Positions 55,497 through 64,000 of a DNA stretch of 64,000 bases are shown in pieces. The notes beneath the pieces are model-generated. The model was not told the origin of the DNA. It saw only the letters and a program-made list of their open reading frames with translations, and did no database searches. The stretch is taken from NCBI GenBank assembly GCA_008828725.1, contig MEHQ01003411.1, positions 91,705-155,704 of the forward strand. The letters are read 5' to 3'. Made by a program: the position numbers and the translations under genes. This DNA is from Saccharina japonica (Eukaryota > Sar > Phaeophyceae > Laminariales > Laminariaceae). Within the stretch, counting starts at the first letter, position 1; each line of letters opens with the position of its first letter.

Positions 55497-56772
55497 TTCA
55501 GGCTGGATTTCTTATTCCACAGAGGGTGCTCTCTACACTAATTTCAAGATAACGACTCCATAATTTCTTATTTTCGTCTAAATATCAGCCTGGATTTCTT
55601 GTTAGGCTGTTTCTTATTAGTTAGGTGTCCCGTACTGCTGTACAGCGGCAACAACAACACAGCAGCAGTATAGTAGTATCTTGAAAGAAACTGACCCGAA
55701 GAACCCCGAGACGGAAGCACAAATCACAGCAGTATGTAGTAGAGGAATAAAAGCTGCAATGGCAAGCTTAATCACTAATACCACGAGTACAGCAGTACAG
55801 GTACTCGCGAGTACTCAGTAATTTCAGCTTCTACTACAAGTGCTGATGTCTAAGTACTCCAGCGACTCCCCTAAAAACGTCACTGGGACCGGGTTTGTAT
55901 TGGAACTCCCATCTAACGGTACTGCTGCACGTGTCACGTGTGGTCGTATTATATGTCCGAGTACTTTCAAGATAACGACTCCATAATTTATCATGTTCCT
56001 CTAAATCTCAGCCTGTCTTTCTTATTAGCCTGTTTCTTATTAGTTAGGTGTCCTGTACTGCTGTACAGCATAAGAAACAGTAAATATGGTTCAGGCTGGA
56101 TTTCTTATTCCACAGAGGGTGCTCTCTGCACTAATTTCAAGATAACGACTCCGTAATTTATTATTTTACTCTAAATCTCAGAGCCTGGATTTCTTATTAG
56201 ACTGTTTCTTATTAGTTGGGTGTCCTGTCTGCTGTACAGCAGCAACAACAACACAGCGGCAGTATACGAGTAGTAATATCTTGAAAGAAACTGACCCGAA
56301 CAACCCCGAGACCGAAGCACAAACCACAGCAGTGTGTAGTAGAGGAATATAAACTGCAATGGCAAGCCTAATCAGTAGTACTACGAGTACTCAGTCATTT
56401 CAGCGACTCCCCTAAAATACATCACTCTGTACAGCAGCAACAACAACAACAACAACACAGCAGCAGTATACGAGTATAGTATCTTGAAATAAACTGACCC
56501 GAACAACCCCGCGACCGAAGCACAAACCACAGAAGTATGTAGTAGAGGAATATAAGCTGCAATGGCAAGCCTAATCAGTAGTACTACGAGTACAGCAGTA
56601 CAGGTACTCGCGAGTACTCAGTCATTTCAGCGACTCCCCAAAAACACGTCACTCGGACCGGGTTTGTATTGGAACTCCCATCTAACGGTACTGTTGCACG
56701 TGTGTCACGTGTGGTCGAATACTATGTCCGAGTACTCGAGCAAAAGCTCGTGTATTTTGTTTTTTTTTACAG
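55497..56772. repeat. Direct-repeat cluster around the LTR insertion site
   Basis: TTCAGGCTGGATTTCTTATT, CACAGAGGGTGCTCTCT, TTTCAAGATAACGACTCC and TTTCTTATTAGTTAGGTGTC occur near 55497-55640 and again near 56090-56230, partly also at 55965-56060. A second set (AAACTGACCCGAA, GAGGAATAWAARCTGCAATG, CAGCGACTCCCCTAAAA, GGACCGGGTTTGTATTGGAA) recurs near 55690-55930, 56290-56420 and 56480-56690. One copy received the LTR element; the others show the empty state. Confidence 0.85.
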
Positions 56773-56975
56773 GTGATGACCTCGAAAAGCCACCTACGTC
56801 GATGAAGCATTTCTTGACCGTGTCACTATCGAATCCACCCACGTTAAGCTTCCTCCACCCTTTGTATCTGACAGCCCGGTCGGCCGCCGTTCGTAAGATG
56901 CGCGGTGCGCTCGTTCGCCCGCTGGATGGCGTCTTTGCTCGAGCTTCGAACAGTGCTTGTTTTTTTTCCGAATAG
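56773..56975 (+). CDS. Possible terminal exon, unknown protein
   Basis: A strong acceptor (TTGTTTTTTTTTACAG|GTG) precedes 203 bp of open frame ending in TAG. The peptide is of mixed composition with Pro, Leu and Arg/Lys, GC content rises sharply at the acceptor, and an acidic GDDLEKPP start follows the junction. No upstream exon could be identified, since the region before it is repeat. A minus-strand frame of 137 codons overlaps, so the strand is uncertain. Confidence 0.35.
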
Positions 56976-57955
56976 CTCTCTGGAAGTATCTCACCCGTTG
57001 AAAGTATTTTTTTTATAACAAAAATGTCCTTACATTTTCGGACATGCGATCGGTGACGAACCGAACATCCGTCTTGGACCCCCGTATCCTCTCGAGCCGT
57101 GAATCCATGACCGCGCACAGCCTAGGAACAAAACCAGCCAGTTCGGTCCTCCCAACCCCCCCTCTAGACGCGAGCGATCGCCGACTCTCGTGGTCGTGTC
57201 TAGCTGACGGGTCAAGATAGATTTTGTCAAGACAAAAATCAGGCACACCTATGATAGATGCTCACGAACAATTAGCACAGCAGACTTCATATTACGTAGA
57301 AATTTTCTATACTCGTAACACCGAGTAGCTATCTACTGAGTACGAGCTCTCTACAGCATACGTATCATACGTGCCGAGCAATGAGTCATGATTATAATCA
57401 ATAACATAATCATGTGGAATAATCAAGGTTTGGTGATGATTATCCGTACTCATCAAGCGTGAAAACGAACAAATCATCAAGACTAAACGAACAAATTAAT
57501 TAGTCTTGGAAAAAGAGACCTTGGTCTTTAATCAAGGCAATACCGATTGAAAAGCGGTGAAAAAAGCGGCGACAGAAAAGCGAGGTCAGATAATCATGGT
57601 CAAATAACCGCGGTCAAATAACCACGGTCAAGAAAAGATAAGTATTTCAGAGCCGAAACAGAAACTAAACCCTACGATGCGTAAAGGGATTTAGAATACC
57701 TGGTATACTCGTAGTCTGCGTAATACGTACCATGTTCTTTACAATCTACTGCAGCACTTATTACTGTGCGCCATAGTAATACTGGACCAAATGGGGCCAA
57801 ATGTCGTTAGTACATGTAATTTATTGTCTGTACCACGAGTATTGCAAAGGTGTTCATTTGTACCACGTGTATCTATATCACAGATCCAAACCTCACATTT
57901 AATTTATGCTCGTACTGCCCACCCTGCTCTTTCTTTCTTGTACTGTAAACGCCAG
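56976..57955. other. Intergenic; possible missing 5' exon of the next gene
   Basis: GTCCTTACATTTTCGGACA at 57026-57044 resembles the Stowaway-like end at 26298/28640. GTCAAATAACC-type short repeats occur at 57595-57635. TTTCTTTCTTGTACTGTAAA leads to the CAG acceptor at 57955. Confidence 0.5.
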
Positions 57956-60900
57956 ATGTGAATGAGGCTGTTATAGGTGGCGTTCAACCGCCAACCCCCG
58001 CCCTGTTTACTGGGAAGAAGTCGGCGCCCAACAGCAAGAGCGTGTCCGCGACTCCAACACGCGAATCCTCTCGGATTCGAAGCGCGCAAGCAGCTCGACC
58101 GGATGTGTCCCCCTCTCCTGTCAACAGCGCCGCCTTGGACCCAGTATTGGCCAACAAAATCATCTGCACGGCCGTTAACAATGCGTGTGGCGTTCTGTTC
58201 AAGAGCCCCCCTTCCCTCAAGGCGTTGTCTAGCCTCGTGAAGGAGAACAACTTCGTGGAAGCAGTCGAGGTAGTGGCCGATAAGCTGCCAATCAACAAAT
58301 CTCAGCTCAAGAGGATCACGACGGACAACAGCGTGACCGTCCATGGGATGTTGACAAAATCACTGGTTCCTGAGCTTGGTGTTGCGACGAAGGTGGGTCA
58401 AGATAGACCGACAATGTTTTATGCGTAACGTGCAATGTGTAAGAGTTTTGGTTACAATGCACCCTCCTCGGACCATTCTTACACTTTTTTTGTTTTTTTT
58501 TTCTCGTCGTTATGTGTGATATTGACAGGCGCCGATAGTTGGTGTGAGCCCGTCTTTAGTGGTTGTCGAGCATACCTGGCTTAATTAATAGATTAGTTGT
58601 TCGGCATTTTAGCACGTCGGTAGAATTATTCGTTAGGGTTTGTTTTCGAGGTGTTCTTTAAGGTAAAAACAAAATTCGGATACTGCACACACGAGATATC
58701 CTTCAACCACGGCAAAGTCGTATGTGCTGTCTGTTATTGTACTTAAGTGTTGCATATCATACGAGCGGTTGTTCCACCGACAGGCGAACGGTCTGTCATC
58801 CCCAGAAAGTACAGAGTAGATATATACCCACACATATAGATAATACATATATTATTACTTGATTATTATACCATACGTATAGTTTCCGAGTTGCACGTCC
58901 CCATGAAAGGGTTATAGGTTTCTAAAGGAGCCACCTATATTCCACGATACATGTACATGAATCGTCGAGGACTAATTCGGCTCGGATTTACATTACTATC
59001 GTTCAAAATAAACGCTGTTTTTCATCCAGGCCATCACGGTGCGACAACGACCATGGAGGTGGTTGTGGCAAAGTTCAAGGCGGCTGTTGCCACCGAGACG
59101 CCAGTGGAGGTCAAAAGGTCGGGGCGCAAGGCCAAGGGGAAAAAGGGCGCCAAGTCAGGCTCGCTGGACCAATCGGGCGAGGAGGTAACGTGGCCGCCTC
59201 GTTTTATTTGTTCCGTGAGAGTAGAGAGTGCGATTGCTACCACGCTATAAGATTGCCACAGATATATGGAAATTGTTTGGGCGTGTTTGTTGTGTATTTG
59301 TTGTTGTGGAGGAGGCGTGAGTGGGTGGCTGTCTGTGTGTAATACATATTGTTGTAGGCGTCTAATGTGTCGCAAACCTTATCCATTCTTTTTTTTTCGT
59401 GTGCGATGAGATTTGCACACATTTTAGACGTTCGTGGCTTATTCTGTACGTTCAGTTTGAAGTATTATGTTATTCGTGGTGGAAATGGACCAAGTAGTAT
59501 TCCTCGCAAACGTACTCGCATGCATATGCCTGGTTACAGGGTAGCCTGGTCATAGAAACACATACCTGGTTAATGATAGAATGTTGTTGAGTTACTGCGT
59601 GTCGTTCCTCCGTGAAACGTGAACAGGGGCCAATACGGAGCAGGTTTTTCAATGCATGCGCCAAAATTTCAAAACACTACGATCCCGGCTTATTTTATGG
59701 AACTATTTTTGCTTCCATTTTGCATTCTGAATTTGGGAAGTACGTCTTGCTGACGGACACGGATATCGACCAGCTTGTTGGAGTCTTCAACAACACCGTC
59801 AAGGGCACTATGAAGGACACTCTCTGCGAGGGTGTGTGTGAGGGTGTGAAGCCGCACTTCGAGGGGCTTGCCGACGCCGTATCTGTCACGATCGGCAACT
59901 CCGTCAAGACCCAAAGGGGATTGGCTGCCCAAGAACACAATTCGGTTATGCAACAACTGGGTACGGTGCTAAGATCTCTAGAGGATGTCACCGTTTCCTT
60001 GGCTCAAGTCGCCAATGACGTGTATCAAGTGCAAACTAAGTGCAACGAGAACGCGAAGGCTTTGCGCCTCTTGGCCCCGGCGAGGTGAGTCACCTTCCGT
60101 GTATTTCGTCTGGCATCTTCATGGTCTACACTTTAGATGCATAGCGGTCCTCGCAGATCGTCTTCTTCCATCAAATATTGACGCTGGAACTCGTGATATA
60201 TGGTTGACGCCCAGTCAATAATCAAGTATTATATGCTCATTTACTCTGCGCTTCCTTTCGTCTTTGTGTTTGTTCCGTCTTTGCAGCGCTGCCATTCCCA
60301 AGGCCAATAGCGACACCTGCAACAATACGCGCTACCGCGCCTCCTCTTTCTCGGCAATGTCGTCCAGAAAGGTGGGTACACAAGCTCCCCCTTCCTCATC
60401 GTACGACCCTTCGACTTCGGACTTCTCGGATGAGCCACGCACGCCAGAGGTCAAAAGGAACAATAAGCATCAACGTCCAGCATCACTGCCAACGCGAGCG
60501 CGTTCTTCCGGACAGTCTTACGTTGCGTGGTATGCCGCTGTATATCGCACTACACTAGGTCGGTAACATTTGTTGTCTGACTGTTTGGGTAGAATTACAC
60601 AAGCGAAGCTCAATTTTCCTATTCTAACCGTAGAAGTATACTTTTACTGTTCTCCGAGTCACTTAGTTATTGCCATGTTAATTACGATTATGTGGTTTAT
60701 TGGATTTTGGTTATTTACATAACTGGCGTAAAAAAAAATTATAATCAGGCCGGAGACCCCCTTCTCAAGCGTCGACCCTGACACGGCGCGCATGAAGAGG
60801 CAGCTGCAACAACTTATTGATCAGCAGGATCAGCAGGACAAGCAGAAGAACCCGGAGCAACCCGACGACGCCAAAAATCGCACGGCACGTTTGCTCCCTT

Positions 60901-61076
60901 TTGGCCGCCTACACTCAGCTCTAGCCGCAGCAGCCACAGGTCATTATTGCCCAGCCGACGCACCCGCCGCAGCACCAGGTGGTCCGTCTGCCGCACACAC
61001 CAATGCTTCAGGGGGTCTTAGACTGCCGTCGATGCAACAACCGCCACAGTACTCGTACCTTAATCACTTCCACTAA
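57956..61076 (+). CDS. Six-exon host gene of unknown function (5' incomplete), with 13-nt micro-exon
   Basis: Exons: 57956-58392, 58529-58541, 59030-59184, 59627-60084, 60287-60529, 60749-61076 (stop TAA). All introns are GT-AG (donors GTGGGT, GTGTGA, GTAACG, GTGAGT, GTATGC) with pyrimidine-rich acceptors, and phases 0,1,0,2,2 chain without a stop to ~543 codons. An in-frame stop at 57946, the acceptor at 57955 and no early ATG imply a missing upstream exon. Regions: Ser/Pro/Thr-rich N-terminus; a ~75-residue helical block (exon 1 end); a Lys/Gly-rich basic patch (exon 3); a ~120-residue helical/coiled-coil-like core with Cys and Asp (exon 4); a Ser/Pro segment with TP and SP sites (exon 5); a Gln/Asp-rich helix and an Ala/Pro/Gln tail (exon 6). 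No known domain; possibly a nuclear or scaffold protein, by composition only. Confidence 0.75.
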
Positions 61077-61185
61077 TACGAGTACTGATGTAGGGTCCGA
61101 AGGGAACACATGCTCACGATTTAGTGGGGGAAGGTTTGGTAGGGGGTCACCCTTTCCTACTCCGTACTGACTATCTTTGGGGTGT
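61077..61185. other. Presumed 3' UTR/downstream of the six-exon gene
   Basis: No clear AATAAA polyadenylation signal within the first ~100 bp. Confidence 0.3.
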
Positions 61186-61800
61186 GACGTCTAGAAACGC
61201 GTTGAAGGGTGTGATCCGAGGTAGGTAGTTTTCTAAATGCATTATAAGCCTGGCAATTTTAACTGTGGTGTGTTGGTATGCTTCCAGTTTCTTGTTTTTC
61301 AGTTGCTTTAAAATTGGAATCCCCTGTATTGGAAACTCCGGCAGCATGAAATTGTGGGGGGTTCGACGTCTGGGAGAGCAGGTGCAGAGGTGGTGTGGTT
61401 GAGGTATTGTTTGATGAATATGTAATATACAGGGAGCCAGGTCTTTGGAAAACGTAGACAAATGGTGCTGGGTTTCCATGTTTGGCCAAGTTCGTCAAAT
61501 GTTGAGGATATGACGTCTGAAAGAGCGCGGGTAGGTGAAGACGCTGATGCAGTTGAGGCGTATTGTATGACAAATGTGCTATGTAGTCGAGTCTTTCAAA
61601 TGTATGTGTAGAGTAATGGGGTGTTTCCAGATTAGTTTTATTTCACCTTGTAGATTGTATTGGAAGATCACGTTGTATAGTATGTCACGTCTTCAAACGC
61701 AGGTCAGGAGCTGGTGCGGCGGACCATGCGTCTTGTTTTCCACCTCGCGTCACTTGCTTTTTTTACTACCTCGCGTTATACACGATGTAGATGTTTGCTC
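61186..61800. repeat. Degenerate ~150-180-bp tandem repeat, about four units
   Basis: GACGTCT or CACGTCT marks unit starts near 61186, 61365, 61512 and 61686. Units share GAGGTATTGTTTGATGAATA-like and TGGGTTTCC/GGGTGTTTCC segments. Opposite-strand Pro/His/Thr-rich frames are repeat-derived. Confidence 0.5.
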
Positions 61801-62466
61801 GTTTGCTCGTAATCTGGTTCATTCAAATTAGCATACGTAGCTTTGCTGTCTGTAGTTCAAACGTGCACACGACTCATCAAATTCTCGGGGCCTCCGATAT
61901 ACCACAGGTATAAAGCCGTGTTGCAGATGATGCAACTATTATTTCAGCGGTGATTCACCAGATAAAGTGATGAAAGCTCTATAGATTGAAAGCTGCCATC
62001 CTCTTGTAGTTTCCAAAGTTGTTTGTGTAGTTTGTTTGAGAGAGTTCAGGGTCATGCAGAGGATTACGACAAAAACTAAGCGACGAGGAGACCTGGTCTT
62101 GACCTGTCTTTTCGACGGTGAAGACACGCAGTACACAGGATGAAGTCTCGTGAAGCCTCGTAGTCCTGTGCAAACCACGAAGAAATAAAAACGTATCAGG
62201 TATGATAGATCTACACGTGCGTCTGAACAAGCGCGTAGTAAGTAGGAATCGTGTCGTTTAATACCACCATTCGCCTTCGAAAAGACCGATGCTCAAATAC
62301 GAGCTCTTTTACTGTTTTTTTGTGGTTTACCAAAATGCTGTGCAACTTCGGCAGGAGATTAACATGCTCCGCCTACAACTAGAACATAAACAAGGCGACT
62401 ACAGGGAGCCGCATTTGAGATTTCCCGAAAATTATAAAAAGTTAAACAAAAACGTACAATCACAAA
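61801..62466. other. Intergenic, no gene recognised
   Basis: A 66-codon + frame at 62289-62489 has a Gln/Glu/Arg-rich helical stretch but no supporting splice signals and runs into the IR3 arm. Confidence 0.4.
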
Positions 62467-62801
62467 TAAAAACGAACAGCCCAGAATGAAGATACGTATC
62501 AAAACCGAAGGCATTTTACCCCACCGATTGGCATGACGAGAAAGAAGGCCTGCTCGGTAAAACAAGGAACTGGAGCTCCCTTCGACCCAATCTCGGCGTC
62601 ATGTGAGCCCTTGTGGCCGGCACACTGCTCTCCGGTCTGCCGGCAAGGCTTGTGTCTTCGAGCTGCTGCAAATCTGCAAATCGCTCGTCCCGAGTACGCC
62701 CTCTAACAAAATTAATGGGGCTCGAGCCAGCATCTTAGCCCAATGAAGCCAGTGGTGGCAGGCATGCCACAACCCACAGGGTCATTGTAACGTCGGCCGT
62801 T

Positions 62802-63065
62802 TCAAATTTCGTTGCTTGTATCGTTCGCGGGCTCAGTTTCCTCGTACTCGTTCGGTGCAGGTACTGCTGTAAGGAAGGCGCAAATTACGAGTACTCGACC
62901 CAAAATATCTACAATAATATCGTTTTGCCGATCGAGGAAACTTACGCAGATTCTGCTGCTTGTAGGTGCAACTCGTGCTCGACCTAGGGAAGAGGGGCGC
63001 AGGGGACATTTGGCGTGGCTGTTGTCCTCTACTCGAGGGTTCGAGGAGAGCAATCGGCGACGCAA
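62802..63065 (-). pseudogene. Minus-strand 87-codon frame ending in the IR3 arm
   Basis: The frame ends NEYEETEPANDTSNEI-stop, matching the + strand frame's NEYEQIDLASDTSNEI-stop from the other arm. On the minus strand, TCTGC|GTAAGTTTCC (about 62945) and CCTTACAG (about 62870) look like an intron inside it. The upstream part does not match the + frame, consistent with a C-terminal exon copied by the inversion. Confidence 0.3.
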
Positions 63066-63413
63066 ATGGTCTCGCCCTTCAGAGGTAGGGCTGCCCTCCC
63101 TCCAGATTCGCCAAGAGAGAGATGTACCCCGAAAATCTCAACAGAGCAAATCAAGGACCAACTTCGAACAGCAGCTCGTTCTCCCTCGACAAGGCACCCC
63201 ATGACCAGCTTCAGCCTCTCAAGTGGTCCCTCTGACCTCGGGAGACGGCCTCAAGTCGTCGCAGCCAAGAATAAACCTCCATCAGCGAGGTTTCAGCCTC
63301 TAATCTACGAGGATGATGTAGACGAAAACCGACGCGCCGCGACTCCACTCACTTCTGATACGAACGAGTACGAGCAGATTGACCTCGCGAGCGATACAAG
63401 CAACGAAATTTGA
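63015..63413 (+). CDS. Uncharacterised ORF spanning IR3 loop into right arm
   Basis: The frame from about 63015 (non-ATG opening; QMVSP Met at 63067) runs to TGA at 63411-63413. It has QMVSPFR and PRERCTPK, aligning in frame with the IR2 ORF, then SGPSDLG, then an acidic tail (YEDDVDENRR, NEYEQIDLASDTSNEI). The acidic C-terminus is repeated in inverted orientation in the left arm. Composition is hydrophilic and likely disordered, with no domain recognised. It is probably the C-terminal part of an element-borne gene also represented in IR2. Confidence 0.35.
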   Translation: MAVVLYSRVRGEQSATQMVSPFRGRAALPPDSPRERCTPKISTEQIKDQLRTAARSPSTRHPMTSFSLSSGPSDLGRRPQVVAAKNKPPSARFQPLIYEDDVDENRRAATPLTSDTNEYEQIDLASDTSNEI

Positions 63414-63750
63414 AACGGCCGACGTTACAATGACCCTGTGGGTTGTGGCGTGCCTGCCACCCCTGGCTTCGTTGGGTTAAGATGCTGGCTCGAGCCCCAC
63501 TAATTTTGTTAGAGGGCGTACTCGGGACGAGCGATTTGCAGATTTGCAGCAGCTCGGAGACACAAGCCTTGCCGGCAGACCGGAGAGCAGTGCGCTGGCC
63601 ACAAGGGCTCAAATGACGCCGGCATTGGGTAGAAGGGATCTCCAGTTCCTTGTGTTACCGAGCAGGCCTTCTGTTTCGTCATGTCAATCGGTGGGGCAAA
63701 ATGCCTTTGGTTTTGATACGTGTCTTCATTTTGGGCTGTTCGTTTTTATA

Positions 63751-64000
63751 TCGTGTGCCCGAACTCCGAAAATAATTAATTAACTCTATTTCTGGTACGA
63801 AATAATAAAATTGGAATTGCGATCTAATTATTTTATTGTTTTGCCCAGATTGCACCCCCGCACCTGAAAATAAATAATTAAACATGAACACGTTCTTGTT
63901 GTGCGGTTTGACTCGTACAAGCACATACATACTCAAAAACAAATAGTTTGGAAGAGCTAACATGCGGTAAATGTGCGGTTTGACGCGTAGAAGCACATAT
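63751..64000. other. AT-rich right edge with short direct repeat
   Basis: GTGCGGTTTGACKCGTASAA followed by GCACATA occurs at about 63900 and 63974 (period ~74 bp). The repeat runs off the window. Confidence 0.55.

Larger units (their letters stand above)
62467..63750. repeat. Inverted repeat IR3: ~390-bp arms, ~497-bp loop
   Basis: Left arm 62467-62858 is the inverse of right arm 63356-63750: GAACAGCCCAGAATGAAGA against TCTTCATTTTGGGCTGTTC outside, and TCGTACTCGTTCG against CGAACGAGTACG inside. Arms are roughly 85-90% alike by eye. The right-arm sequence also occurs solo at 33395-33570, and the loop shares coding-like sequence with IR2. No TSD found. Confidence 0.88.

Overview
The window reads as a nuclear fragment of a repeat-rich, intron-containing eukaryote. 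GT-AG introns of about 130-490 bp, in-frame CAG/CTG tracts, many tandem satellites and dense short palindromes (TACTCGTA, GTACGTAC, ACCAGGTAT) fit a stramenopile, most likely a brown alga. That placement is inference: no conserved housekeeping gene, rRNA or tRNA gene was found. There is no bacterial operon structure, no CRISPR array and no recognisable viral gene block.

First half. 1-2.3 kb is a ~300-bp satellite interrupted by a TIR element with an 8-bp target duplication. 2.3-7.4 kb is mostly non-coding, with a small MITE, CTG-rich duplications and a palindrome-rich block. 7.4-12.8 kb is nested satellite arrays. 13-18 kb holds scattered CAG tracts and one weak exon candidate. 18.0-20.2 kb is a large inverted repeat (arms ~0.9 kb) next to (TAC)n and (TAG)n tracts and three undetermined bases. 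20.2-36 kb is a patchwork of non-autonomous elements: a hairpin element, a 1.47-kb TIR element with 5-bp TSDs, a Tc1/mariner-Stowaway-like element filled with GGGCC repeats, and a PIF/Harbinger-like element.

Second half. 37-41.3 kb is one TAACATTATGTTAG-type satellite hit by several insertions. 41.7-45.1 kb is a second large inverted repeat flanked by hairpin clusters. 47-50 kb has three modest coding candidates, one of them cysteine-rich. 50.66-55.49 kb is a complete LTR element that lacks pol: two ~290-bp LTRs, a 5-bp TSD, a polypurine tract, one coiled-coil/polyQ ORF and a 4 x 152-bp tandem array. 57.96-61.08 kb is the best host gene, six phase-consistent exons including a 13-nt micro-exon. 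62.5-63.75 kb is a third inverted repeat whose arms and loop share sequence with the 42-45 kb inverted repeat and with a solo copy at 33.4 kb.

Most of the biology is therefore mobile and satellite DNA. I see no multi-gene pathway. The strongest novel candidates are the gag-only LTR element, the 5-bp-TSD TIR family, the linked family of large inverted repeats, and the micro-exon gene.
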